The notes beneath the pieces are model-generated. The model ran no database searches. It saw only the letters and a list, made by a program, of their open reading frames with translations, and had not been told where the DNA came from. DNA of 64,000 bases. It comes from Bradyrhizobium nanningense. GTDB lineage: Bacteria; Pseudomonadota; Alphaproteobacteria; Rhizobiales; Xanthobacteraceae. Of this stretch, positions 8,835-17,666 are shown in pieces. Position numbers and translations under genes: made by a program. How positions within the stretch are numbered: position 1 is the first letter of the stretch; the number at the start of each line of letters is the position of its first letter. The stretch is taken from contig NZ_LBJC01000005.1 in NCBI RefSeq assembly GCF_004114535.1, positions 1 to 64,000 of the forward strand, in the 5' to 3' direction.

Positions 8835-9902
8835 ATGTCGTCTGTGCAAATCCGCGACGTGCGGAAATCGTTCGGCAATTTTGAAGTCCTGCACGGCGTG
8901 ACTGTACCGATTGAGGACGGCCAATTCGTCGTTCTGGTCGGCCCCTCCGGCTGCGGCAAGTCGACGCTTCTGCGCATGCTGGCCGGTCTCGAGAACATCA
9001 CCTCCGGTACGATCTCGATCGGCGACCGCGTCGTCAACAATGTCCAGCCCAAGGAGCGGGACATTGCGATGGTGTTCCAGAACTACGCGCTCTATCCGCA
9101 CATGACCGTTGCCGACAATATGGGCTTCTCGCTCAAGCTGCGGAATGCGGGCGCCGACGAGATCAACAAGCGCGTCAAGCGCGCCGCCGAGATCCTCGCG
9201 CTGGCGCCGCTGCTCGATCGCTACCCGCGTCAGCTCTCCGGCGGCCAGCGCCAGCGCGTCGCGATGGGCCGCGCCATCGTGCGCGACCCGCAGGTCTTCC
9301 TGTTCGACGAGCCCTTGTCGAACCTCGACGCCAAGTTGCGCGTCGCCATGCGCACCGAGATCAAGGAGCTGCACCAGCGGCTGAAGACGACGACCGTCTA
9401 CGTCACCCACGACCAGATCGAAGCCATGACCATGGCCGACAAGATCGTCGTCATGCATGACGGCATCGTCGAGCAGATGGGCACGCCGCTCGAGCTCTAC
9501 GACAAGCCCGACAACCAGTTCGTCGCCGGCTTCATCGGCTCGCCCGCGATGAACTTCCTGAAGGGGCATGTGCGCGTCAACGGCGTCGCTGCCTTCGAGG
9601 GGCCCAACGGCGTCAAGCTGCCGCTCAAGACCGCGCCCGCCGCGTCCGACGGCCGTCCTGCGGTCTACGGCGTGCGGCCCGAGCATTTCACCATCGCCGA
9701 CGACGGCGCCGAGGCTGAGATCATCGTGGTCGAGCCGACCGGCTCGGAGACGCAGGTGTTCGCCAAGATCGGCGGCGAGCAGGTCGTCGCGGTCTTCCGC
9801 GAGCGTCACCAGTTCAACCCGGGCGACAAGATCCGGCTGAAGCCCGACCCGTCACTGGTGCACTTGTTCGACGAAGCGACAGGAAAACGCCTGAACGCGT
9901 AG
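8835..9902 (+). CDS. ABC transporter ATP-binding protein (UgpC/MalK type)
   Basis: ATPase of a carbohydrate importer, 355 residues. Walker A GPSGCGKST is at residues 36-44, the Q-loop is in MVFQNYALYPHMTV, the signature is LSGGQRQRVAMGRA, Walker B is VFLFDEPLSNLDA, and the switch His is in THDQIEAMTM. A C-terminal TOBE-type regulatory domain (about residues 240-350) includes YGVRPEHF. GAGGAGGGAG lies just upstream of ATG 8835. It is the first gene of the importer operon and is divergent from the LacI regulator. Confidence 0.95.
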   Translation: MSSVQIRDVRKSFGNFEVLHGVTVPIEDGQFVVLVGPSGCGKSTLLRMLAGLENITSGTISIGDRVVNNVQPKERDIAMVFQNYALYPHMTVADNMGFSLKLRNAGADEINKRVKRAAEILALAPLLDRYPRQLSGGQRQRVAMGRAIVRDPQVFLFDEPLSNLDAKLRVAMRTEIKELHQRLKTTTVYVTHDQIEAMTMADKIVVMHDGIVEQMGTPLELYDKPDNQFVAGFIGSPAMNFLKGHVRVNGVAAFEGPNGVKLPLKTAPAASDGRPAVYGVRPEHFTIADDGAEAEIIVVEPTGSETQVFAKIGGEQVVAVFRERHQFNPGDKIRLKPDPSLVHLFDEATGKRLNA

Positions 9903-9949
9903 TGTGAGTTCTACTTAAGACAACAAAAAAGCATCACAGGGAGGACGAC

Positions 9950-11269
9950 ATGCAAGACTTTACCCGCCGGACGCTGCTTCAAGGCGGAACTGCACTGGCT
10001 GCGACCGGCATGCTCACGGGGCCGGCGCTGTTCGAGTTCGCCAAGGCCTGGGCGCAGAGCGCGCCCTGGAAGGCGGAGCCCGGCGCCAAGCTGACCGTGA
10101 TGCGATGGAAGCGCTTCGTGCCGCAGGAGGACGATGCGTTCAACGCAATGGTGGCGGCGTTCAAGGCGGCCACCGGCACCGAGATGAACGTGTTCAGCGA
10201 GTCCTTCGAGGACGTGCAGCCGAAGGCCTCGGTTGCGGCCAATACCGGCTCGGGGCTCGATCTCGCCTGGGGCTTGCACACGCTGCCGCAGCTGTTTCCC
10301 ACCAAAGTGCTGAAGATGAACGACGTCGCCGATTATCTCGGCAAGAAATATGGCGGCTGGACTGATGCAGCGGCCAAGACCTGCAAGCAGGGCAACGACT
10401 GGCTCGGCATTCCCGTCGCAACCAACGGCGGCTACATGACGTACCGCAAGTCAGCGCTCGACAAGGCCGGGTTCAAGGAATTCCCGAAGGACTTCCCCGG
10501 CTTCCTCGAGATGTGCAAGGCCCTGAAGAAGAACAACACGCCGGCCGGCTTCGCTCTCGGGCATGCCTCGGGCGACGGCAATTCCTGGCTGCACTGGGTG
10601 CTGTGGGGCCACGGCGCCTACACGGTCGACCAGAACGACAAGATCATCATCAATTCGCCGGAGACGGCGAAGGCGCTGGAATATTGCAAGGCGCTGTACG
10701 ACAACTTCATCCCGGGCACCGCGTCCTGGAACGATTCCTCCAACAACAAGGCGTTCCTCGCCGGCGAGCTCTATTGCACGGCGAACGGCATCTCGATCTA
10801 CGTCGCCGCCAAGACCGATGCCAGCAAGAAGGAGCTCGCCGAGGATACCTATCACGCGCTCTGGCCGGTCGGGCCGGTCGGCAAGCCGACCGAGCTGCAG
10901 CTTGCGCTGCCGATCCTCGCCTTCAACTTCACCAAGTACCCGAACGCGGCGAAGGCCTTCGTCGCCTTCATGCTGGAGAAGGAGAACTACGAGAAGTGGC
11001 TGGATGGCGCGCAGGGCTATCTGACGCAGACCTTGAACGCCTATGAGTCGGCGCCGATCTGGACGGCGGATCCCAAGAACGCCGTGTTCGCGCAGGCGTC
11101 CAAGCGCACGCTGCCGGCGTCCGGCATCGGCACGGTCGGCGAAAAGGCAGCAACGGCAATCGCCGACTTCATCGTCGTCGACATGTTCGCCAATTACTGC
11201 ACCGGCACCAAGGATGCGAAGGGCGCGATGGCGGAAGCCGAGCGCCAGCTGAAGCGCATCTATCGCTGA
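9950..11269 (+). CDS. Extracellular sugar (or sugar-acid) solute-binding protein, family 1, Tat-exported
   Basis: Periplasmic binding protein of 439 residues that delivers ligand to the two permeases. The N-terminus carries a twin-arginine motif, TRRTLLQGG, followed by a hydrophobic stretch, so export is probably by Tat. The rest is a cluster-D type carbohydrate-binding fold, with FNFTKYPNAAKAFVAFML near the C-terminus. GGGAGG lies upstream of ATG 9950, 47 nt after the ATPase gene. The enzymes in the locus point to a sugar or aldonic acid ligand; the ligand itself is not identifiable. Confidence 0.9.
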   Translation: MQDFTRRTLLQGGTALAATGMLTGPALFEFAKAWAQSAPWKAEPGAKLTVMRWKRFVPQEDDAFNAMVAAFKAATGTEMNVFSESFEDVQPKASVAANTGSGLDLAWGLHTLPQLFPTKVLKMNDVADYLGKKYGGWTDAAAKTCKQGNDWLGIPVATNGGYMTYRKSALDKAGFKEFPKDFPGFLEMCKALKKNNTPAGFALGHASGDGNSWLHWVLWGHGAYTVDQNDKIIINSPETAKALEYCKALYDNFIPGTASWNDSSNNKAFLAGELYCTANGISIYVAAKTDASKKELAEDTYHALWPVGPVGKPTELQLALPILAFNFTKYPNAAKAFVAFMLEKENYEKWLDGAQGYLTQTLNAYESAPIWTADPKNAVFAQASKRTLPASGIGTVGEKAATAIADFIVVDMFANYCTGTKDAKGAMAEAERQLKRIYR

Positions 11270-11277
11270 GGGTCACG

Positions 11278-11305
11278 GAGCGGGCGGCACGTGCGCCGCC
11301 CGCTC
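11278..11305 (+). other. Stem-loop between binding-protein and permease genes
   Basis: GAGCGGGCGGC pairs perfectly with GCCGCCCGCTC (11 bp) around ACGTGC, starting 8 nt after the binding-protein stop. There is no T-run, so it is unlikely to be a complete terminator. It is placed like the mRNA-stabilising or processing hairpins that keep binding-protein levels above permease levels. Confidence 0.7.
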
Positions 11306-11333
11306 GTCAACATTTCGATCAGGGATATCGGGC

Positions 11334-12287
11334 ATGGCTGATGTCGCAATTCCCCGGGCCAAGCCTCAGATGAGCGAGGACAGCGCCTGGACCCAGCTCA
11401 AACACAATCGCAACTGGCTCGGCTTCTGGTTCATGGTGCCGGCCATGGCGTTCCTGATCTTCTTCCTGGCCTATCCGCTGGGACTCGGTATCTGGCTGTC
11501 CTTCACCGACACCCGGATCGGCAGGGTCGGGCACTTCGTCGCCACCGAGAATTATGAGTGGCTGTGGGACGATTCCATCTTCTGGCTGTCGGTGTTCAAC
11601 ACGCTGCTCTACACCTTCGTCGCCAGCGCCCTCAAATTTGCAATCGGACTCTATCTCGCGCTGCTGCTGAACGAGAACATGCCGTTCAAGGCGATGCTGC
11701 GCGCGATGGTCCTGATCCCCTTCATCGTGCCGACGGTGCTCTCGGCGCTGGCGTTCTGGTGGATCTTCGATTCGCAATTCTCCATCATCTCCTGGTCGCT
11801 GAGGCATCTCGGTGTGATCGATCAGAACATCAACTTCCTCGGCGACACGACCTGGGCCCGCATTTGCGTGATCTTCGCCAACATCTGGCGCGGCGTGCCG
11901 TTCGTGGCGATCACGCTGCTCGCTGGCCTGCAGACGGTGTCGCCGTCGCTCTATGAAGCCGCAACGCTCGATGGCGCGACGCGCTGGCAGAATTTCCGGT
12001 TCATCACCTATCCGCTGCTGACGCCGATCATCGCCGTCGTGATGACCTTCTCGGTGCTGTTCACCTTCACCGACTTCCAGCTGATCTGGGCGATGACGCG
12101 CGGCGGCCCCGTCAACGCCACCCATCTGATGGCGACGCTGTCCTACCAGCGCGCGATCATCGCCGGGCAGCTCGGCGAGGGCGCGGCGATATCCAGCGCC
12201 ATGATTCCGTTCCTGCTCGCTGCGATCATGGTGTCCTGGTTCGGCCTGCAGCGCCGGAAATGGCAGCAGGGAGAGAGCAATGACTGA
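11334..12287 (+). CDS. ABC sugar transporter permease 1 (MalF/UgpA type)
   Basis: Membrane subunit of the importer, 317 residues with about six helices. The EAA loop that contacts the ATPase reads YEAATLDGATRWQNFRFI near residue 205. The N-terminus is cytosolic, followed by a helix at about residues 30-52. ATG 11334 follows AGGGA. It overlaps permease 2 by 8 nt, so the two are translationally coupled and probably form a heterodimer. Confidence 0.93.
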   Translation: MADVAIPRAKPQMSEDSAWTQLKHNRNWLGFWFMVPAMAFLIFFLAYPLGLGIWLSFTDTRIGRVGHFVATENYEWLWDDSIFWLSVFNTLLYTFVASALKFAIGLYLALLLNENMPFKAMLRAMVLIPFIVPTVLSALAFWWIFDSQFSIISWSLRHLGVIDQNINFLGDTTWARICVIFANIWRGVPFVAITLLAGLQTVSPSLYEAATLDGATRWQNFRFITYPLLTPIIAVVMTFSVLFTFTDFQLIWAMTRGGPVNATHLMATLSYQRAIIAGQLGEGAAISSAMIPFLLAAIMVSWFGLQRRKWQQGESND

Positions 12288-13206
12288 CCTGCCAACCAGA
12301 TCCATCGATCTCAAGAATGTGCTGTCGGGCTCGGCGCCTATGGCCGATCACAGCGAGGGCATGAGCTATCTCCAGTCGGTGCCGCGCCGGATCGTGACGC
12401 TGTACCTGCCGCTAACGATCATCGTCGTGGTGCTGTTGTTTCCGTTCTACTGGATGGCGCTGACCTCGGTGAAGCCCGACGATCAGCTGCTCGATCTCGA
12501 CAGGTTCAACCCGTTCTGGACCTGGAATCCGACCTTCAAGCATTTCCACAAGCTGCTGTTCGAGAGCTACTATCCGCACTGGCTCTGGAACACGATGTAC
12601 GTGGCGATCTGCGCCACGGTGCTCTCGATCATCGCGTCGGTGCTCGCGGCGTACGCCATCGTCCGCTTGCGCTACAAGGGCGCCAACCTCGTCGGCGGGC
12701 TGATCTTCCTCGCCTATCTGGTGCCGCCGTCGATCCTGTTCATCCCGCTCGCCACCGTCGTGTTCCAGTACGGCCTGTTCGATTCGCCGCTGGCGCTGAT
12801 CCTGACCTATCCGACCATCCTGATCCCGTTCTCGACCTGGCTCTTGATGGGCTATTTCAAGACCATCCCGTTCGAGCTCGAGGAATGCGCGCTGATCGAC
12901 GGGGCGAGCCGCTGGCAGATCCTGATCAAGATCGTGCTGCCGCTCGCGATTCCCGGCCTGATCTCGGCCTTCATCTTCTGCTTCACGCTGTGCTGGAACG
13001 AGTTCATCTATGCGTTGACCTTCCTGCAGTCGACCAGCAACAAGACGGTGCCCGTCGCGATCGTCAACGAGTTCGTGGACGGCGACATCTACCGCTGGGG
13101 GTCGCTGATGGCGGGAGCCCTGGCCGGCTCGCTGCCGCTCGTCATCCTTTACGCCTTCTTCGTGGAGCATTATGTGTCCGCGATGACCGGCGCCGTGAAG
13201 GAATGA
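12280..13206 (+). CDS. ABC sugar transporter permease 2 (MalG/UgpE type)
   Basis: Second membrane subunit, 308 residues. The EAA loop reads LEECALIDGASRWQILIKIV near residue 200, and the protein has about six helices. The start codon lies inside the end of permease 1. The substrate is presumably the sugar or aldonate handled by the flanking dehydratase, kinase and aldolase. The following dehydrogenase gene begins 68 nt downstream with its own strong ribosome site, so the catabolic genes are likely in the same transcript. Confidence 0.93.
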   Translation: MTDLPTRSIDLKNVLSGSAPMADHSEGMSYLQSVPRRIVTLYLPLTIIVVVLLFPFYWMALTSVKPDDQLLDLDRFNPFWTWNPTFKHFHKLLFESYYPHWLWNTMYVAICATVLSIIASVLAAYAIVRLRYKGANLVGGLIFLAYLVPPSILFIPLATVVFQYGLFDSPLALILTYPTILIPFSTWLLMGYFKTIPFELEECALIDGASRWQILIKIVLPLAIPGLISAFIFCFTLCWNEFIYALTFLQSTSNKTVPVAIVNEFVDGDIYRWGSLMAGALAGSLPLVILYAFFVEHYVSAMTGAVKE

Positions 13207-13274
13207 TCGCGGGGCGGCTAGTGGAGAGCGCGTCAGGAGCGGCGCGCTCCGGCCAATAACAAGGAGTTGAGCTC

Positions 13275-14261
13275 TTGCACATTCTGGTTCTGGGCGCTGC
13301 CGGCATGGTCGGCCGCAAACTCTGTGAACGGCTGCTGCGCGACGGTCGCCTCGGCAAGAGCGACATCACGAAACTGACCATGCATGACGTGGTCGAGCCG
13401 AAGAGGCCGGAGAAGGCCGGTTTCCCCGTCGAGACGGTGTCGGGCGATTTCGCTGTGCCGGGCGCGGCCGAAAAACTGATCGCCGGCCGCCCGGACGTGA
13501 TCTTCCATCTCGCGGCCATCGTCTCGGGTGAGGCCGAGCTCGATTTCGACAAGGGCTACCGCATCAATCTCGACGGCACCCGAATGCTGCTCGATGCCGT
13601 CAGGCTCGTTGGCGGCGGCTACAAGCCGCGGGTGGTGTTCACGTCCTCGATCGCGGTGTTCGGCGCGCCGTTCCCGGATGCGATCGGCGACGAGTTCTTC
13701 CACACTCCGCTGCTCAGCTACGGCACCCAGAAGGCGATCGGCGAACTCCTGCTCGCCGATTATTCGCGCCGCGGCTTCCTCGACGGCATCGGCATCCGCC
13801 TGCCGACCATCTGCATCCGTCCTGGCCTGCCCAACAAGGCGGCCTCCGGCTTCTTCTCCAACATCCTGCGCGAGCCGCTGGCCGGCAAGGAAGCGGTGCT
13901 CCCGGTGTCCGAGGACGTTCGTCACTGGCACGCCACGCCGCGCTCGGCGGTCGGCTTCCTGCTTCACGCCGGCACCATGGATCTTGCCGCGGTCGGCCCG
14001 CGCCGCAATTTGACCATGCCGGGCCTGTCGGCCACGGTCGGCGAACAGATCGCCGCGTTGAAGCGGGTTGCGGGTGAGAAGGTCGCCGCGCGCATCAAGC
14101 GCGAGCCCGATCCCTTCATCGTCGGCATCGTCGGCGGCTGGCCGCGCAATTTCGATGCCAAGCGGTCCCGCGAGCTCGGCTTCACCACCGCCGAGAAGAC
14201 TTTCGACGACATCATCCGCATTCACATCGAAGACGAGCTCGGCGGCAATTTCGTCGCCTGA
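13275..14261 (+). CDS. denD: NAD-dependent epimerase/dehydratase family protein, D-erythronate dehydrogenase (DenD)-like
   Basis: Extended SDR of 328 residues. The Rossmann motif LGAAGMVGRKL is at residues 6-16, and YGTQK forms the YxxxK pair near residue 153. The overall pattern is that of the DenD group, which oxidises D-erythronate (or related tetronates) at C2. The start is TTG 13275, supported by AAGGAG 8 nt upstream; no ATG fits. It is placed between ABC permeases and a KDG-type kinase, so it could instead oxidise a longer sugar acid here. The symbol is by resemblance only. Confidence 0.72.
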   Translation: MHILVLGAAGMVGRKLCERLLRDGRLGKSDITKLTMHDVVEPKRPEKAGFPVETVSGDFAVPGAAEKLIAGRPDVIFHLAAIVSGEAELDFDKGYRINLDGTRMLLDAVRLVGGGYKPRVVFTSSIAVFGAPFPDAIGDEFFHTPLLSYGTQKAIGELLLADYSRRGFLDGIGIRLPTICIRPGLPNKAASGFFSNILREPLAGKEAVLPVSEDVRHWHATPRSAVGFLLHAGTMDLAAVGPRRNLTMPGLSATVGEQIAALKRVAGEKVAARIKREPDPFIVGIVGGWPRNFDAKRSRELGFTTAEKTFDDIIRIHIEDELGGNFVA

Positions 14262-14285
14262 TCTCTGACAGAGCGGGCCCTAGTG

Positions 14286-15254
14286 ATGGCGAGCGTTGCT
14301 TGCATCGGCGAATGCATGGTCGAGCTCAGGCAGGCGCAAGGCGGCGCGTCTGCGGGGCAGGGGGGCGGCCTTTATTCACGCGGCTTCGGCGGCGATACCC
14401 TCAACACCGCCGTCTATCTGGCGCGGCTCGAGGTCAAGGTCGACTATCTCACCGCGCTCGGCGATGACGGTCTCAGCGATGAGATGATCGCGGCCTGGAA
14501 CGCGGAGAACGTCGGCACCAGGCGCGTCGTGCGGATCGCGGGCAAGCTGCCCGGCCTCTACATGATCCAGCTCGATGCGAAGGGCGAGCGCCAGTTCTTT
14601 CACTGGCGCGACAGCGCGGCGGCGCGCCAGCTGATGAGCCTGCCGGAGACCGACGAGCTGCTCAATTCGCTGATGAGCTATGACATCGTCTATCTCTCCG
14701 CGATCACGCTCTCGATCTACGATGCGGCGGGGCGCGATCGCCTGTTCGCGGCGATCAGGCGCGCGCGCCTGCTCGGCACCCGCTTCGTGTTCGACACCAA
14801 TTTTCGTGCGCGGGGATGGCCGGACCGCGACGTCGCGCGCGAGGTGTTTGCCGCAGCGTTCGCGGCTGCCGACATCGTCCTGACCTCGACCGAGGACCTG
14901 CTCGCGCTCTATCCCGGCGAGAGCAACGAGCAATTGATGGCGCGCATCCCGACGCCCGAGCTGGTGTTCCGCCTCGCCGAGCCGGTGAGCCTGCTGCGCT
15001 CCCCCGGTGGCACGAGCGAGGTCCGCGCCGAGCCGATGACCAAGCCGGTCGTGGACACCACGGCGGCCGGCGACAGCTTTGCCGCGGCCTACATCGCCGC
15101 CCGGCTCGCCGGTTCTGAGCCGGTCGAGGCCGCCCGGGCCGGGCATCGCCTCGCCAGCCTCGTGATCTGCTATTCTGGCGCCATCATTCCGGGCTATGCC
15201 ATGCCGCCGAAGAAGCGGCACCGGCCGGCGACCACGCGTCAAGCGACCAAGTAA
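14286..15254 (+). CDS. kdgK: PfkB family sugar kinase, probable 2-dehydro-3-deoxygluconokinase
   Basis: Ribokinase-fold kinase of 322 residues. The N-terminal CIGECMVEL and the C-terminal DTTAAGDSFAAAYIA, with the catalytic Asp in the GDS motif, mark the PfkB family; FDTNFRARGWP is typical of KDG kinases. It directly precedes a KDPG-type aldolase gene (17 nt gap), which supports phosphorylation of a 2-keto-3-deoxy acid. ATG 14286 is preferred; GTG one codon earlier is possible. A short basic tail (KKRHRP) ends the protein. Confidence 0.85.
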   Translation: MASVACIGECMVELRQAQGGASAGQGGGLYSRGFGGDTLNTAVYLARLEVKVDYLTALGDDGLSDEMIAAWNAENVGTRRVVRIAGKLPGLYMIQLDAKGERQFFHWRDSAAARQLMSLPETDELLNSLMSYDIVYLSAITLSIYDAAGRDRLFAAIRRARLLGTRFVFDTNFRARGWPDRDVAREVFAAAFAAADIVLTSTEDLLALYPGESNEQLMARIPTPELVFRLAEPVSLLRSPGGTSEVRAEPMTKPVVDTTAAGDSFAAAYIAARLAGSEPVEAARAGHRLASLVICYSGAIIPGYAMPPKKRHRPATTRQATK

Positions 15255-15271
15255 ACGAAAAGATCCACCAG

Positions 15272-15922
15272 ATGCCCACGACTGCCCAACAGAATCATCT
15301 CGTCGCGCTGTTCAAGGCGGCGACCGTCATTCCCGTCCTCACCATCGAGCGCATCCAGGATGCCGTGCCGCTGGCGCGTGCGCTGGTCGCCGGCGGCGTC
15401 CGCACGCTGGAGGTGACCCTGCGCACCCCGGTCGCGATCGAGGCGGCGCGGGCGATGATGGCCGAAGTGCCCGAGGCTGTCGTCGGCATCGGCACGATCC
15501 TCAATCCGGCCGACTTCACCCGGGTCGAGAAGCTCGGCGTCGCCTTCGGCATCAGCCCGGGCCTGACCTCCGATCTCCTGAAGGCCGCAACCCATAGCTC
15601 CTTGCCGTTCGCGCCGGGCATTGCCACGGCGTCCGAGCTGATGATGGCGCTGTCGCACGGCTTCGACGTCGCAAAATTCTTCCCGGCCGAGCAGGCCGGC
15701 GGCATCAAGGGCCTGCGCGCCCTCGGTGGTCCGTTCCCGAACGTGCGATTCTGCCCGACCGGCGGGGTCGGCGAGGCCAATGCGGCGAGCTGGCTGGCCG
15801 AGCCCAACGTGGTCGCGGTTGGCGGGTCCTGGCTGTGCCCGACGGCGGAGATCCGGGCCGGGAACTGGGCCGGCATAACTGCCATCTGCCAGCGCAGCCT
15901 GAAGGCCCTGAAAGCCGCGTGA
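15272..15922 (+). CDS. eda: 2-dehydro-3-deoxy-phosphogluconate aldolase (bifunctional 4-hydroxy-2-oxoglutarate aldolase type)
   Basis: Class I aldolase of 216 residues cleaving a KDPG-type substrate to pyruvate plus glyceraldehyde 3-phosphate. The Schiff-base Lys is in VAKFFPAEQAGG, and the early motif VIPVLTIERIQDAVPLA is typical of Eda. PTGGVGEANAASWL is the phosphate-binding end. It is last in the sugar-acid operon after the kinase. KDPG and KDPGal cannot be told apart by eye, so the pathway could be of the gluconate or galactonate type. Confidence 0.92.
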   Translation: MPTTAQQNHLVALFKAATVIPVLTIERIQDAVPLARALVAGGVRTLEVTLRTPVAIEAARAMMAEVPEAVVGIGTILNPADFTRVEKLGVAFGISPGLTSDLLKAATHSSLPFAPGIATASELMMALSHGFDVAKFFPAEQAGGIKGLRALGGPFPNVRFCPTGGVGEANAASWLAEPNVVAVGGSWLCPTAEIRAGNWAGITAICQRSLKALKAA

Positions 15923-15981
15923 AGTCTTGCCATCCCTGGGCTAAGACTTAGCTCAGGACAAGACCCCAGGGAGAGATGACC

Positions 15982-17151
15982 ATGACCGCCAGCATCGTCG
16001 GATGGGCGCATACGCCGTTCGGCAAGTTCGACACCGAAACCGTCGAAAGCCTCGTCACCCGCGTCGCCAACGAGGCGATGGCCGATGCCGGCATTTCGGC
16101 CGGCGATGTCGACGAGATCGTGCTCGGCCATTTCAACGCCGGCTTCTCGCCGCAGGATTTTACCGCTTCGCTGGTGCTCCAGGCCGATCCGAAGCTGCGC
16201 TTCAAGCCGGCGACCCGGGTCGAGAATGCCTGCGCGACGGGCTCTGCCGCCGTGCACCAGGGCCTGCGCGCGATCGCCGCAGGCGCGGCTAGAATCGTGC
16301 TGGTCGTCGGCGTCGAGCAGATGACGCGCACCCCCAGCGCAGAGATCGGCAAGAACCTGCTCAAGGCATCCTACCTGCCTGAGGACGGCGACACCGTCGG
16401 CGGCTTCGCCGGCGTGTTCGGCAAGATTGCCAGCTCCTATTTCCAGAAATACGGCGACCAGTCCGATGCGCTGGCGCTGATCGCGGCCAAGAACCACAAG
16501 AATGGCGTCGCCAATCCCTTCGCCCAGATGCGCAAGGATTTCGGCTTCGACTTCTGCCGCGCCGAGAGCGAAAAGAACCCGTACGTCGCCGGCCCCCTGA
16601 AGCGCACCGACTGCTCGCTGGTCTCCGACGGCGCCGCGGCGCTGGTTTTGGCGGATGCCGAGACCGCCAAGAGCATGGCGAAGTCGATCGGCTTCCGCGC
16701 CACCGCGCATGCCCAGGACTTCCTGCCCATGAGCAAGCGCGACATCCTGCAGTTCGAGGGCTGCACCGTCGCCTGGCAGCGCGCGCTGGAGAAGGCCGGT
16801 GTCACGCTGTCCGATCTCTCCTTCGTCGAGACCCATGACTGCTTCACGGTCGCCGAGCTGATCGAATACGAAGCGATGGGCCTGACGCCGAGGGGGCAGG
16901 GCGCGCGCGCCATCAAGGAAGGCTGGACGCTGAAGGACGGCAAGCTGCCGGTCAACCCGTCCGGCGGTCTGAAGGCCAAGGGCCATCCGATCGGCGCCAC
17001 CGGCGTTTCCATGCACGTGATGACCGCAATGCAGCTCGCAGGCCAGGCACCCGAGGGCATGCAGCTCAAGAATGCCAAGCTCGGCGGCATCTTCAACATG
17101 GGCGGTGCCGCGGTCGCGAACTACGTCTCCGTGCTCGAGCCGCTGAAGTAG
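15982..17151 (+). CDS. Thiolase family protein (acetyl-CoA acetyltransferase, SCP2-type)
   Basis: Thiolase of 389 residues catalysing acyl-CoA condensation or cleavage. The nucleophilic Cys is residue 84 in VENACATGSAAV, and the His motif is GGLKAKGHPIGATG. The C-terminal GGAAVANYVSVLE is of the SCP2/short-chain type. ATG 15982 is preferred over ATG 15976 because GGGAG would be only about 2 nt from the upstream ATG. It is monocistronic, flanked by the aldolase gene and a repeat. Physiological direction unknown. Confidence 0.9.
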   Translation: MTASIVGWAHTPFGKFDTETVESLVTRVANEAMADAGISAGDVDEIVLGHFNAGFSPQDFTASLVLQADPKLRFKPATRVENACATGSAAVHQGLRAIAAGAARIVLVVGVEQMTRTPSAEIGKNLLKASYLPEDGDTVGGFAGVFGKIASSYFQKYGDQSDALALIAAKNHKNGVANPFAQMRKDFGFDFCRAESEKNPYVAGPLKRTDCSLVSDGAAALVLADAETAKSMAKSIGFRATAHAQDFLPMSKRDILQFEGCTVAWQRALEKAGVTLSDLSFVETHDCFTVAELIEYEAMGLTPRGQGARAIKEGWTLKDGKLPVNPSGGLKAKGHPIGATGVSMHVMTAMQLAGQAPEGMQLKNAKLGGIFNMGGAAVANYVSVLEPLK

Positions 17152-17154
17152 GCT

Positions 17155-17276
17155 CCTGGGTTAGCCTGCGGCTGCGCGAAGCGCAGGTGCTGGCGTAACC
17201 CACCTCTTTTGTCTCCGCGGGGACAGATTTGGTGGATTACGCCTGCGGCTAATCCACCCTACGACCTTTGCGCTAG
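17155..17276. repeat. Intergenic repeat with two TGGGTTA/GGATTA-type palindromes
   Basis: Two adjacent inverted repeats lie after the thiolase stop: TGGGTTAG...TAACCCA, and TGGTGGATTACGCC...GGCTAATCCACCCTA. They are joined by a loop with CCGCGGGG. The second resembles the GTAGGGTGG-type element at 47899-48014. Noncoding. Confidence 0.7.
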
Positions 17277-17335
17277 ATCATGGTCGGTACGCCGGGGGCC
17301 CCTAAAGCTCTTGATTGACTTGCAGGGAATGCATC

Positions 17336-17542
17336 ATGAGCAATGACTACGAAGACTCGCTGTCGATGGACGCACTCAACGATCGCATCGCGATCCTCGA
17401 GGACAACATCCGGCAGCTCATCGAGCAGGCCGCGGCCGCCTCGGGCGAGCAGAACGAGTCGCGCATCGCCGACCGGATCAGCCAGCAGAACGAGGAGCTC
17501 GACCGGCTGCTCAAGATCCGCGAATCCCGGCAGAAGAAATAG
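17336..17542 (+). CDS. Small conserved-looking coiled-coil protein, 68 residues
   Basis: Very acidic and helical: NDRIAILEDNIRQLIEQ and RISQQNEELDRLLKIRE give heptad-like hydrophobic spacing, so a short coiled coil is likely. No membrane segment, no Cys. AGGGA lies about 9 nt before ATG 17336. The shape recalls SlyX-like or cell-division accessory small proteins, but I do not recognise a named family. It stands alone between a repeat and the CoA-transferase gene. Confidence 0.7.
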   Translation: MSNDYEDSLSMDALNDRIAILEDNIRQLIEQAAAASGEQNESRIADRISQQNEELDRLLKIRESRQKK

Positions 17543-17666
17543 CGGCCGGTATCGCCGCGCGGCGCATGCGGCCATACGCCGGCCGGCCTTGCGCGCGGGG
17601 CATCAGTGCCCTTAGCTGCCGAAATCGCCGGGCCGTGTCCAGAGCCCGCGCAATCGGGAGCGAACG

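Noticed and set aside
15295-17016. 573-codon minus-strand open frame across the aldolase and thiolase genes
   Set aside because: Antisense of two well-supported genes; spans their intergenic boundary and shows no motif.
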